In this document: positions 8,202 to 16,976 of the stretch, piece by piece | Layout of the letters: each line of letters opens with the position of its first letter | How positions within the stretch are numbered: position 1 is the stretch's first letter | Assembly: GCA_944391415.1 (NCBI GenBank) | Contig: CALXTM010000002.1 | Coordinates: forward strand, 1 to 64,000 | Length of the DNA: 64,000 nt | DNA from: an uncultured Alphaproteobacteria bacterium | GTDB lineage: Bacteria; Pseudomonadota; Alphaproteobacteria; RF32; CAG-239 | Direction of reading: 5' to 3' | Made by a program: the position numbers and the translations under genes | Notes under the pieces: generated by a model | Told to the model about the DNA's origin: nothing | Seen by the model: the letters and a program-made list of their open reading frames with translations, nothing else | Database searches by the model: none

Positions 8202-10115
8202 TTATTTGACCTCTTCAAAATCAGCATCTACAACCTTTTCGTCTTTGGGCTGTTCCGAAGACGAACCGGCGTCAGCACCCTGAGCGGCACCTTGTGCCTG
8301 CGATGCCTGGGCCTGGGCTTTATACATCGCCTCGCCCAACTTCAGAGAGGCTTGCATCAAACTCTCGGTCTTTTCCTTGATGACAGATAAATCATCGGCT
8401 TCCAAAGCAGTCTTCAAGGCATTGAGTTCTTTCTCGATGGCCTCTTTTTCGGCGGCTGATATCTTGTCGCCGTTTTCTTTCAAGGTTTTTTCCGTGGTGT
8501 GAACCAAAGCCTCGGCTTGGTTTTTGGCCTCGACAAGCTCTTTCTTCTTCTTGTCGGCCTCGGCATTGGCTTCGGCATCTTTTACCATCTTTTCGATATC
8601 GGCATCAGACAGACCACCGCTGGCTTGAATACGAATAGCTTGCTCTTTATTGGTGGCTTTATCTTTGGCCGAAACGTTAACAATACCGTTAGCATCGATA
8701 TCGAAAGTAACCTCAATTTGCGGCATACCACGCGGTGCTGGCGGAATTCCTACCAAGTCAAATTGACCAAGCAATTTGTTGTCGGCAGCCATTTCACGCT
8801 CACCCTGGAATACTCTGATGGTTACTGCTGTCTGGCCATCTTCGGCGGTTGAAAATACTTGTGATTTGCGGGTCGGAATGGTCGTGTTACGATCAATCAA
8901 ACGAGTAAATACACCACCTAAAGTTTCAATACCCAAAGACAGAGGCGTTACATCCAACAACAATACGTCTTTGACATCGCCCATCAAAACACCGCCTTGA
9001 ATTGCAGCGCCGACGGCAACAACTTCGTCCGGGTTTACACCTTTGTGCGGCTCTTTGCCAAAAATCTCTTTAACTTTTTCTTGGACTTTGGGCATACGAG
9101 TCATACCGCCGACCAAGATAACCTCGCTGATGTCAGACGGCGAAACTCCGGCATCGGTCATGGCCTTTTTGCAAGGCTCTATCGTTCTTTCAATCAAATC
9201 TTCAACCAAAGATTCCAATTTGGCACGCGTTAATTTGATATTCAAGTGTTTCGGGCCGGTTGCATCGGCTGTAATAAACGGCAAGTTAACCTCGGTTTGT
9301 GTGGTCGAAGACAACTCTATCTTAGCTTTTTCGGCTGCTTCTTTCAAACGTTGCAATGCCAATCTGTCGTTCTTAAGGTCAATACCGGTCTCTTTTTTGA
9401 ATTCATCTGACAAATAGTTTACAATACGTTGGTCAAAGTCTTCACCACCCAAGAATGTATCACCATTGGTTGATTTTACTTCAAAGACACCATCGCCGAT
9501 TTCCAAAATAGAAATATCGAACGTACCACCACCAAGGTCATATACCGCAATGGTACCGTTGGTCTTCTTATCCAAGCCATAGGCAAGCGCTGCAGCTGTC
9601 GGCTCGTTGATGATACGCAAGACATCCAAACCCGCAATCTTGCCGGCATCTTTAGTGGCCTGACGTTGTGAATCGTTAAAGTAGGCCGGAACCGTAATAA
9701 CGGCTTTTTCAACCTTTTCACCAAGATAGCTCTCGGCATATTCCTTAATCTTTTGCAAAACAATAGCCGAAATTTGCGACGGAGCATATTTTTGCCCTTT
9801 GACTTCTACCCAAGCATCGCCATTGTCGCCTTCAATAATCTTGAACGGAACAAGGGCTTTGTCTTTGGCTACTTCAGGCGAATCATAGCGACGACCAATC
9901 AAACGTTTAATCGCAAACAATGTGTTTTCCGGATTGGTTACCGCTTGACGTTTGGCCGGGAAACCAACCAAGCGCTCCGTGTCGGTAAATGCTACCATTG
10001 AAGGTGTAGTACGCGCACCTTCAGAATTTTCCAAGACTTTTGCTTCTCCGCCTTCCATAACGGCAAAGCAGGAGTTTGTTGTACCTAAGTCTATACCAAT
10101 TACTTTATTGCTCAT
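8202..10115 (-). CDS. dnaK: Chaperone protein DnaK (Hsp70)
   Basis: ATP-driven cytosolic chaperone that works with DnaJ and GrpE. The 637-residue length is typical. The nucleotide-binding domain (1-~385) starts with [15 protein letters not shown] and includes [15 protein letters not shown]. The hydrophobic linker [15 protein letters not shown] leads into the substrate-binding domain and helical lid. The tail is Ala/Gln/Gly-rich and ends EEVK as usual. It is transcribed from a well-formed heat-shock promoter. dnaJ does not follow directly, which is unusual. Confidence 0.98.
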   Translation of the reverse strand: MSNKVIGIDLGTTNSCFAVMEGGEAKVLENSEGARTTPSMVAFTDTERLVGFPAKRQAVTNPENTLFAIKRLIGRRYDSPEVAKDKALVPFKIIEGDNGDAWVEVKGQKYAPSQISAIVLQKIKEYAESYLGEKVEKAVITVPAYFNDSQRQATKDAGKIAGLDVLRIINEPTAAALAYGLDKKTNGTIAVYDLGGGTFDISILEIGDGVFEVKSTNGDTFLGGEDFDQRIVNYLSDEFKKETGIDLKNDRLALQRLKEAAEKAKIELSSTTQTEVNLPFITADATGPKHLNIKLTRAKLESLVEDLIERTIEPCKKAMTDAGVSPSDISEVILVGGMTRMPKVQEKVKEIFGKEPHKGVNPDEVVAVGAAIQGGVLMGDVKDVLLLDVTPLSLGIETLGGVFTRLIDRNTTIPTRKSQVFSTAEDGQTAVTIRVFQGEREMAADNKLLGQFDLVGIPPAPRGMPQIEVTFDIDANGIVNVSAKDKATNKEQAIRIQASGGLSDADIEKMVKDAEANAEADKKKKELVEAKNQAEALVHTTEKTLKENGDKISAAEKEAIEKELNALKTALEADDLSVIKEKTESLMQASLKLGEAMYKAQAQASQAQGAAQGADAGSSSEQPKDEKVVDADFEEVK

Positions 10116-10162
10116 AATCTTTTCCTTCTTTCTTGTAAGTTCGATTTTTATCTGTCTATTTG

Positions 10163-10194
10163 CTTATATAGGAATCAGATTTGAGACGTGCAAG
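10163..10194 (-). promoter_or_regulatory. RpoH (heat-shock) promoter of dnaK
   Basis: On the minus strand CTTG (10194-10191), 18 bases, then CCTATATAAG (10172-10163). This is an exact match to the alphaproteobacterial sigma-32 consensus CTTG-N17/18-CYTATnTnnG. It lies about 50 bases before the dnaK ATG, which has an AGAAGGAAA ribosome binding site. Confidence 0.75.
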
Positions 10195-10230
10195 AGTATA
10201 ATCAATTTTTTTTGATGGAATGGAGTTTTT

Positions 10231-11721
10231 TTAGCGTTTACTGCTTATTTCATAACCAGAATCGCCGTCGGCATAGGAATTGGCAAAGGCAAAGTCGCTG
10301 GCACTGACCGAATGAATGCGATACAATGTTTCGCCAGGCTCGACAAAATCACCAACCTTCTTTAATAAGTCTAACCCGGCTCCGGGATATTGCGAAGCCC
10401 CGGCTAAAACACCTATTTTGTTAATTTGATGATTGTCTATGCTTTCGACCACACCTGCTCTGGAAGAAACTATGTCCCTGGTTAGATGGCCAATCTGAGC
10501 CTGCGGTGCTTTGCCTTGGGCATATATTATCCGGTTCATCGTCTCTAACGCACGACCGGAGCTTAAAATTTCTTTGGCAACATGATAGCCCTGGCCACCA
10601 CGGAGTTTGGGGTCAAACTCTAATATACGCCCAGCCAAGAACAATGATTTTTCTAATAAATCTTGCGGAGCTTCCTCTTTGTTGCGCAATATGCGCATAA
10701 CATCACGGGCTTCCAAAACAGCTCCGATACCATTACCTATCGGCTCACTGCCATCGGTAATTACCGCATCTATTTCTATGGAAAGCATGTCGCCGACATA
10801 TTCAACCAATTTGCGAATACGCATGGCCTCGGCGGTCGATTTGATGCGTGACGACGGGCCAACCGGAATATCTAAAACCAGGTGTGTAACTCCGGCGGCA
10901 AGCTTGATGGCCAAAATGGATGAAACTATATGTTGTTGCTGACTAATACCTAAAGCGCGCTCAACCGATGAAACTATCTTGCTGGCATTGGCAATCGGCA
11001 AGGTATTATAGTCAACAATGGCGCCACGATTTTCTTTGATAAGTTTTTTGAGCTTGGCCTCATCAGCCTCTACATTGGCCAAAACCGCAAAAGTATCGGC
11101 AACACCGGCACAAGAGGTGAGTGAGCGAGACGCTGTTTTGGGCATCGGAAGGCCATAGGCCGCAACAATGGCGGTTATGATTATGTCGGTTTTATTGCCG
11201 GGAATACCACCCAAACAATGATGATCAACGACAATGTTTTCATCATCCCACCTTATAACATCATCGCCTATTAGGGCCTCGGTCAAAGACAAAACCTCGG
11301 ATGCCGTCATAAAAGAGCCCGAGGCAACCAAAAAAGAGGCAATATCCATATTGGAATAACGACCGGCAACAATATCCTTCACAACCGATGAATATTCTGA
11401 TGAGGATAAAATATTGCCGGCTATTTTGCGCTGCAGAATACCGGCTGAGGGCGGAAGCCCAGCAAGACTAAGACTGACGTTGGCGCCTTCCGGCAAATTA
11501 AGCCTCAAAAAAGCCTCGTTATTAAGCCCCAGTTCACCAGGGGAGACAATTGTCTCATCGTCAACTATTTCCAAAAAAGCATAAACAGGCACCGGCCCGC
11601 CATGAATCTCAACCTTCGTTACATCACGAATATCATCTATTTTATAAGTATCACAATCTTTATGGAGATAAGCTATATTTTCGTTAAAAGAATTAATGGC
11701 TACGTGTTTTAGAGAGAGCAT
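10231..11721 (-). CDS. AMP phosphorylase / thymidine phosphorylase family protein
   Basis: Nucleoside or nucleotide phosphorylase of the family shared by bacterial DeoA and archaeal AMP phosphorylase. At 496 residues it is longer than bacterial DeoA (~440) and matches the archaeal-type branch, which has an extra N-terminal domain (~1-85). Visible motifs: HHCLGGIPGNKTDIIITAIV (phosphate/substrate loop) and PKTASRSLTSCAGVADT, close to the KT-SRAITSPAGTADT pattern of AMP phosphorylases rather than the KHGNRAVSSKSGSAD of DeoA. The C-terminal domain is of the usual swivelling type. Whether the substrate is AMP or a pyrimidine nucleoside cannot be told from the sequence. Neighbours give no pathway context. 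Confidence 0.85.
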   Translation of the reverse strand: MLSLKHVAINSFNENIAYLHKDCDTYKIDDIRDVTKVEIHGGPVPVYAFLEIVDDETIVSPGELGLNNEAFLRLNLPEGANVSLSLAGLPPSAGILQRKIAGNILSSSEYSSVVKDIVAGRYSNMDIASFLVASGSFMTASEVLSLTEALIGDDVIRWDDENIVVDHHCLGGIPGNKTDIIITAIVAAYGLPMPKTASRSLTSCAGVADTFAVLANVEADEAKLKKLIKENRGAIVDYNTLPIANASKIVSSVERALGISQQQHIVSSILAIKLAAGVTHLVLDIPVGPSSRIKSTAEAMRIRKLVEYVGDMLSIEIDAVITDGSEPIGNGIGAVLEARDVMRILRNKEEAPQDLLEKSLFLAGRILEFDPKLRGGQGYHVAKEILSSGRALETMNRIIYAQGKAPQAQIGHLTRDIVSSRAGVVESIDNHQINKIGVLAGASQYPGAGLDLLKKVGDFVEPGETLYRIHSVSASDFAFANSYADGDSGYEISSKR

Positions 11722-11816
11722 GGTTCACCCGAAAAATTTTGATTATTATGTGGCTGATTATGTCATATTATTATTTAATACGCAACAAAAAGTCGCGTTT
11801 AAGCTTAAAGTGTCAA

Positions 11817-12665
11817 TTATTTCTTGTTGAGAAGAAGTTTTAATACTTTGATTAATTTGTTTCGCATCTCCAATCGGGGCGTAACAATATCAACCATACC
11901 GTGTTCGCGCAGATATTCTGCCTTTTGGAAGCCTTCGGGCAAGGTCTCTCTTATGGTTTGCCCTATAACCCTTGCTCCGGCAAAACCAATAACGCACCCC
12001 TGCTCGGCCATATTTATGTCGCCAAGCATTGCAAACGAGGCCGAAACGCCACCGGTGGTTGGGTCGGTCATTACGGAAATATATGGGAGCCCTTTTTCTT
12101 TTAGCTGACCCACCGCAGCAGTGGTACGCGCCATTTGCATCAAAGACAAAATACCTTCTTGCATTCTGGCACCGCCGGAGGCCGAAATTATAATAAGCGG
12201 AGACGAGGTCTTGATGGCAAATTCCGCCGCCTTAACTATACCCTCGCCGACGGCAGTCCCCATTGACCCGCCCATAAACGAAAAATCCAATGCCGCAATT
12301 ACCGTTTTGATGCCGCCAAGCTCTCCGTAGCAAACCTCGATGGCATCATTGTGCTGGGTTAATTTGCGGTAGCCACGCAGCCGGTCAACATATCTTTTGG
12401 AATCCTTAAAATTGAGCGGATCATCTTGCATTTTGGGCAAAGTTAGCGTCTTATATTTGCCATCATCAAACAACATTGCAAATCTTTTTTGCAACGGAAG
12501 ATGCAAATTGTGGCCGCAAAAAGAACAAATATAGCTGTCTTTTTCCAGCTCTTTGTTAAACAGCATTTGGCCACACTCAGGACATTTGGTCCATAGATTT
12601 TCCGTAAGCTCTTTGGTTGATGTTTTCTTTATTTTGGGGCGAACAAACTCGGAAATCCAATTCAT
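11817..12665 (-). CDS. accD: Acetyl-CoA carboxylase carboxyltransferase subunit beta
   Basis: Beta half of the carboxyltransferase that moves the carboxyl group from biotin to acetyl-CoA, giving malonyl-CoA for fatty acid synthesis. The N-terminal four-cysteine zinc finger is intact (KCPECGQM, then SYICSFCGHN). The crotonase-like core includes SASGGARMQEGILSLMQMA and TDPTTGGVSASFAMLGD. 282 residues is normal. The gene overlaps lapA by four bases (ATGA). In many alphaproteobacteria trpF-trpB-trpA sit between lapA and accD; here they are absent. Confidence 0.97.
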   Translation of the reverse strand: MNWISEFVRPKIKKTSTKELTENLWTKCPECGQMLFNKELEKDSYICSFCGHNLHLPLQKRFAMLFDDGKYKTLTLPKMQDDPLNFKDSKRYVDRLRGYRKLTQHNDAIEVCYGELGGIKTVIAALDFSFMGGSMGTAVGEGIVKAAEFAIKTSSPLIIISASGGARMQEGILSLMQMARTTAAVGQLKEKGLPYISVMTDPTTGGVSASFAMLGDINMAEQGCVIGFAGARVIGQTIRETLPEGFQKAEYLREHGMVDIVTPRLEMRNKLIKVLKLLLNKK

Positions 12666-13069
12666 GCGTTATTCTCCGAATTGTCTGGGCTTTTGATGCG
12701 GAATAATTTTTTTAGTCGTTCTTTGAAAGAAAGCTTTGGTTCTTCTGCGACAGGACGGCGCAAATTTTCGATGTTGTTTTGCAGCCCCTCGACCTCTTTG
12801 GTTAATTTTTCCTGCTCTTTGGAAAGTTTTTTATTGCGTTTCTTTTGCTGGCGTAAAGCAGCCCTTATCGGCATATACGACAGCCAGGTAAAAAGCCATC
12901 CGATAATATAGCCGACAACCAACAAAAATATTATCGCCACACTCAGAGAAACCGTTATCTCTATGGCTGTCGGCCAGAGGCTGAAAGTAGCCATATCATT
13001 GTTGACAAAGGCAAAAACCAACACCACAAATGCCAACGGAAGTCCTATAAGCGCTTTGATAAAACCCAT
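12662..13069 (-). CDS. lapA: LapA-domain (DUF1049) inner-membrane protein
   Basis: 135 residues: two N-terminal membrane segments (~4-24 and ~42-65) with the conserved LapA-type FVNND between them, then a Lys/Glu-rich coiled coil (~75-115) in the cytoplasm. In enterobacteria LapA works with LapB in controlling LPS synthesis through FtsH/LpxC; in alphaproteobacteria this short form commonly follows ihfB, as here. The stop overlaps the accD start, suggesting coupled translation. The exact role here is inferred from family and position. Confidence 0.8.
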   Translation of the reverse strand: MGFIKALIGLPLAFVVLVFAFVNNDMATFSLWPTAIEITVSLSVAIIFLLVVGYIIGWLFTWLSYMPIRAALRQQKKRNKKLSKEQEKLTKEVEGLQNNIENLRRPVAEEPKLSFKERLKKLFRIKSPDNSENNA

Positions 13070-13122
13070 AATTTTTCCCCTATGAAAAGTTGCTCTTTTA
13101 AGGATAGGGAAAACACCAATCC

Positions 13123-13404
13123 TTATTTTTTGTTGAGCGATTCAAATAATTGTTTGCCGGTCTTGAAATGAGGTATCTTACGCTCGGCAACTTTTACCTG
13201 CTCGCCGGTGCGGGGATTTTTGGCCAAACGAGGCGTACGAGTGCGAACCGAAAACGCTCCGAATCCCCTGAACTCTACTCGATCCCCTTTGGCTAGAGAA
13301 TCTGTAATCGTGTCAAAAACAACAGCAACAATGCGCTCCACATCTTTTAACATGAGATGCGGGTTTTTGGCGGCAATTTTTTCAATTAATTCTGATCTGG
13401 TCAC
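13123..13404 (-). CDS. ihfB: Integration host factor subunit beta
   Basis: DNA-bending HU/IHF-fold protein that pairs with IHF-alpha. The GTG at 13404 is taken as start because AAAAGGAC lies seven bases upstream and the resulting protein (93 residues, [17 protein letters not shown]) has the family length; an in-frame ATG at 13449 would add 15 unmatched residues. The arm motif [11 protein letters not shown], whose proline intercalates into DNA, is intact. The call IHF-beta rather than HU rests on the N-terminal pattern and the lapA neighbour. Confidence 0.92.
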   Translation of the reverse strand: MTRSELIEKIAAKNPHLMLKDVERIVAVVFDTITDSLAKGDRVEFRGFGAFSVRTRTPRLAKNPRTGEQVKVAERKIPHFKTGKQLFESLNKK

Positions 13405-13501
13405 TTTGGTTGTCCTTTTTACTGTTAAACAATAGAATTTATTTATCAATATATCAATTTTCTAAAAAGCCAAGAGCTATTTTGCCTTTTATCCAAAAAT
13501 T

Positions 13502-14632
13502 TTACTCATTGGCGGCAAAATGCTCCAACGCTTGATGCTCCGAATCGCCAAGCTCTATAGCCTCTATCTTTTGAACCCTTTTGGCAATTTTGCCGGAGGA
13601 AATTTTGATTGAGTCAATATCGTCGCCTGCTTGTTTAAAATGACGGCTTAAATTTTCAACTCTTTCGTCCAAACGGCTAATATCATCAAGCAACGCCCCT
13701 ACTTCTTGCTGGATAACACCTGCTTGCTCGCGCATATGAGCATCTTTGAGAATCGCCCTGACAGTATTTAATGTCGCCATTAAAGTGGTGGGTGAGACTA
13801 TCCAAACCTTGGCTTTGTAAGAATGCTCCACAACATCAATAAAATTGGCATGCAATTCTGCATATATGGCCTCGCTTGGTAAAAACATCAGGGCGGATTC
13901 AGCCGTTTCGCCGGGGATTATATATTTTTCGGCAATATCTTTGATATGCTTGATAACCGATGCTCTGAAAAAACGCTCCGCCTCTACCTTTTCGCGGTCG
14001 GTTGCGGCATGCCGCAAAGCATAGTAGCTTTCCAACGGAAACTTAGCATCGATTACTATTGCCCCCGGCGGATTGGGCAAATTTAGCAAGCAATCGGCCT
14101 TTTTGCCATTGCTCAAAAGCGCCTGAAAAGAATACGCATTGGGCGGAAGAATCGATGTTACCAAATCATTTAGCTGGATTTCGCCAAAGGCTCCGCGAGC
14201 TTGTTTGTTGGACAAGACCTCTTGCAAAGAGACAACCTGCTCAGATAAGGACGAAATTTTTTGTTGTGCCGCATCAATTTTGGCCAGGCGCTCACGCAAG
14301 GCGGCCAGAGTTTCATTGGTTTTGTTGGCATTTTGCTGCAGCCCCTCACCGACGCTTTTGGTCACAGCCAAAAGCTTATCGTCCATCAGCTTTAATACTG
14401 CAAGTTTTTGCTCGTTCAGAGCGTCAAATATACGACTTTGTTCCTGACGATTGCTCTCGTTGAGAAGAGTAAGACGTCCGGCAAGCTCGCCTTGAGATTG
14501 AAGCAAAAATTCTTTGAGCCCGTTTTTGTCACGACGCAACAACATAACCATTATTGTCGCCAATAACAATATCAAAACAATAATGGCCGCAAGACCTATA
14601 TTTTCAATTATAAAATTATTCAGACTTTGCAA
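13502..14632 (-). CDS. rmuC: RmuC family DNA recombination protein
   Basis: 376 residues. One N-terminal membrane segment (~10-31), a long coiled coil (~45-140), then the RmuC nuclease-like domain with VIDAKFPLESYYAL, matching the PD-(D/E)xK-type core D-x-K. In E. coli RmuC limits inversion at short inverted repeats. The start overlaps the accA stop by 17 bases, so the two are probably co-transcribed. Confidence 0.93.
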   Translation of the reverse strand: MQSLNNFIIENIGLAAIIVLILLLATIMVMLLRRDKNGLKEFLLQSQGELAGRLTLLNESNRQEQSRIFDALNEQKLAVLKLMDDKLLAVTKSVGEGLQQNANKTNETLAALRERLAKIDAAQQKISSLSEQVVSLQEVLSNKQARGAFGEIQLNDLVTSILPPNAYSFQALLSNGKKADCLLNLPNPPGAIVIDAKFPLESYYALRHAATDREKVEAERFFRASVIKHIKDIAEKYIIPGETAESALMFLPSEAIYAELHANFIDVVEHSYKAKVWIVSPTTLMATLNTVRAILKDAHMREQAGVIQQEVGALLDDISRLDERVENLSRHFKQAGDDIDSIKISSGKIAKRVQKIEAIELGDSEHQALEHFAANE

Positions 14633-15590
14633 AATGACGCCCCATTTTTAAAAATTTATCAGTTCTTTTTTTCTTGAGCTCGCTGCCGGTTTGCGCAAGA
14701 AGCTCTTTAAGATGACGCTCAACAACATCGCCTACGCGATTGATGATTTCCTTGTGATGCCTTTGGGCTCCGCCGGCCGGCTCCGCAATAATCTCGTCAA
14801 TAACACCTAAGCGGCGCAAATCCTGGGCTGTAAGACACAAGGCCTCGGTTGCCTCTTTAACCTTGGAGGCCGACCGCCACAAAATAGATGCGCAACCCTC
14901 CGGTGAAATGACCGAATAAATCGAATGTTCAAGCATCAAAACACGATTTGCCGCGGCTATGGCTATGGCACCACCGGAGCCCCCCTCACCAATAACCACC
15001 GCGACGAACGGAACTTTGAGGTTGAGACAATGCTCTATGCCGGAGGCTATTGCCTGAGCTTGTCCGCGCTCTTCGGCTTCGACCCCGGGAAAAGCACCGG
15101 AGGTATCGATAAACGCTATTACCGGAAGGGAAAATTTGTTGGCCAGGTCCATAAGCCTTTGCGCCTTGCGATATCCTTCAGGCTTGGCCATTCCAAAATT
15201 GTATTTGACCCTGGTTGCCAAATCGCTGCCTTTTTCTTGGCCGATGACAATAACCGAACGGCCTTTGAATCTCCCGATACCTCCGACCATGGCCATATCA
15301 TCACCAAAACACCTGTCACCGCACAAAGGTTCAAAATCCTCTATCAGCCCGGCAACATAGTCCAGACAATGCGGCCGCGACGGATGTCTTGCAACCAAAG
15401 TCTTTTGCCAGGGAGTAAGCTTCGAATAAAGTTGCTTGAACAGGCGATCAAGCTTTTGCGAAAGCCTTGTAACCTCGGCATCAATATTTAACCCATCGCT
15501 TAGTTCAAGTTGTTTTAAGCGTTTAATCTTGTCTTCAACCTCGGCAATGTGCTTTTCAAACTCCAGTGCTTCGACTTCTTGCGTTTCCAT
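14616..15590 (-). CDS. accA: Acetyl-CoA carboxylase carboxyltransferase subunit alpha
   Basis: Alpha half of the carboxyltransferase partnered with AccD, encoded 2 kb away on the same strand. ATG 15590 is preferred over ATG 15608: AGAGG lies eight bases upstream and the product (324 residues, METQEVEALEFEKHIAEVED) aligns with the family start. Conserved stretches include HPSRPHCLDYV, FIDTSGAFPGVEAEERGQ and VIGEGGSGGAIAI. The C-terminal helix is present. Confidence 0.97.
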   Translation of the reverse strand: METQEVEALEFEKHIAEVEDKIKRLKQLELSDGLNIDAEVTRLSQKLDRLFKQLYSKLTPWQKTLVARHPSRPHCLDYVAGLIEDFEPLCGDRCFGDDMAMVGGIGRFKGRSVIVIGQEKGSDLATRVKYNFGMAKPEGYRKAQRLMDLANKFSLPVIAFIDTSGAFPGVEAEERGQAQAIASGIEHCLNLKVPFVAVVIGEGGSGGAIAIAAANRVLMLEHSIYSVISPEGCASILWRSASKVKEATEALCLTAQDLRRLGVIDEIIAEPAGGAQRHHKEIINRVGDVVERHLKELLAQTGSELKKKRTDKFLKMGRHFAKSE

Positions 15591-15680
15591 TATAAAAACC
15601 TCTGTCATATCGTACTAGTCCCGTTTATAGCATAGTTTTTGGCTAATTGCCAAGCTATTTTTCTTTTTGTGTAATAAGAT

Positions 15681-16976
15681 ATGAATTTTGTTGGAAAAAA
15701 AGATATTTTTGAATATGATGACTTATTATATTGGTTTGGGAGGGGATTTATGTTTTTGACGCTTGTTTTGTTCGGCGCGGTTTTTTCCTCAATAGTTTGG
15801 GTTATTTATGCTTTGCGCTTTATCGATTTATCTCTTGGCGGGATATCTTTTTTTGACGCAGGAATTGTTAATGTTTTGCTGTATGCTTTATTTGTTTGCC
15901 TGCCGATATTGATAATTTGGGCTATCTTCGGCTTTATAAGCCAGTATGTTTATAATCGTTTGGTAAACCGCCAAATTTTTAAAATTTTTTCACAAATGAA
16001 AAAAAATCAGGAATATTCGGATTTATTGGCCAGAATAATGCTTGAAACCGAGCAAAACATCAAAAACTCTTTTGTCCTTGGAAGGTTTGACCTGATAATT
16101 GCGGATATGAATGAATTATTGAGCGAGTTTTTGTATCGTGCCAGACTTGCTTCAGCTGAGCAAATTGAACACATCTGGACTAAGATTCAAAACGGCGGCA
16201 AATGGTCGTTTGGCAAAGTCGTAATCGAAAATTACAATCAACAGGCAACATTTCAGCAAAGAATATTTAATGAAGCCCAGAACGATGCCTTGCTGTCGGG
16301 GACAATAATGGAGTTTTGCGCAAGATATCAAACTCTGCTTGGTCTGCTTGAAAAACATGATAAAGAACGTGTTTTATTGGGCATAATAGAAACAGGTGTT
16401 TTGGGCAAGGTATTTTCTATTTTGGCGCCGATTGCCGATCAATTAAGAAAAACCAGAGAAGCTTTTGCCCCGGCAGAAAATACTGTGACCGCCATAAAAG
16501 CTAAGTCAGAACGCATAATTGTTGAGGAAAAAGAACCCGATTATGCTCAGCCAGATAAGGAGAGAGTAACTGCCAGCAATATCTTGGGTGAAAAGGTAAA
16601 CAAAATCATCGGAAAAATTATTCCGCAAAGAAAATCTGAGGCAAAACCTGCCCCCGCACCAAAAGATGCTTTTTCATTGGCTTTGGAGAGAAGCTTCGGC
16701 AATAATGTTGAGAACAAAGAAGAGCCTGTCTTTGACAGAGACGGCCAAAAAACTCAAGACCAAACCCAGTCTACAAAATTACAAGAAGACACTGTTTCCA
16801 CCACTATTGCGGTTGATGCACCGGTATTAGATACCCAAAAGACTCTCGACACCCTAAAAAAAGAGTGGCAAGAGCTTGAGCAAAACAAACCATCGCAACC
16901 CATGTCCCAAAACAACGACGAAGACCAGGCTTTTCCTTTTGGCGGTTGGACAGATGTTGAAAATTATCAGAAATAG
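15681..16976 (+). CDS. Unknown membrane protein with charged C-terminal tail
   Basis: 431 residues, family not recognised. Two N-terminal membrane segments (~20-46 and ~62-90) are followed by a helical cytoplasmic domain (~100-270). A disordered tail (~275-431) rich in Glu, Lys, Gln and Pro contains KPAPAPKDAFSLALERSFG. The last 23 bases overlap the start of the yejA-like gene, so it is probably translated with it. A MotA/ExbB-like channel subunit was considered because of the membrane-helix-tail layout, but no signature was found. Confidence 0.75.
   Translation: MNFVGKKDIFEYDDLLYWFGRGFMFLTLVLFGAVFSSIVWVIYALRFIDLSLGGISFFDAGIVNVLLYALFVCLPILIIWAIFGFISQYVYNRLVNRQIFKIFSQMKKNQEYSDLLARIMLETEQNIKNSFVLGRFDLIIADMNELLSEFLYRARLASAEQIEHIWTKIQNGGKWSFGKVVIENYNQQATFQQRIFNEAQNDALLSGTIMEFCARYQTLLGLLEKHDKERVLLGIIETGVLGKVFSILAPIADQLRKTREAFAPAENTVTAIKAKSERIIVEEKEPDYAQPDKERVTASNILGEKVNKIIGKIIPQRKSEAKPAPAPKDAFSLALERSFGNNVENKEEPVFDRDGQKTQDQTQSTKLQEDTVSTTIAVDAPVLDTQKTLDTLKKEWQELEQNKPSQPMSQNNDEDQAFPFGGWTDVENYQK

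Noticed and set aside
13405-13449. Longer IHF-beta start at ATG 13449
   Set aside because: Adds 15 residues not found in the family; the GTG at 13404 has a good ribosome binding site and gives the usual length.
16876-16953. Longer YejA start
   Set aside because: It would bury the signal peptide behind 26 polar residues.
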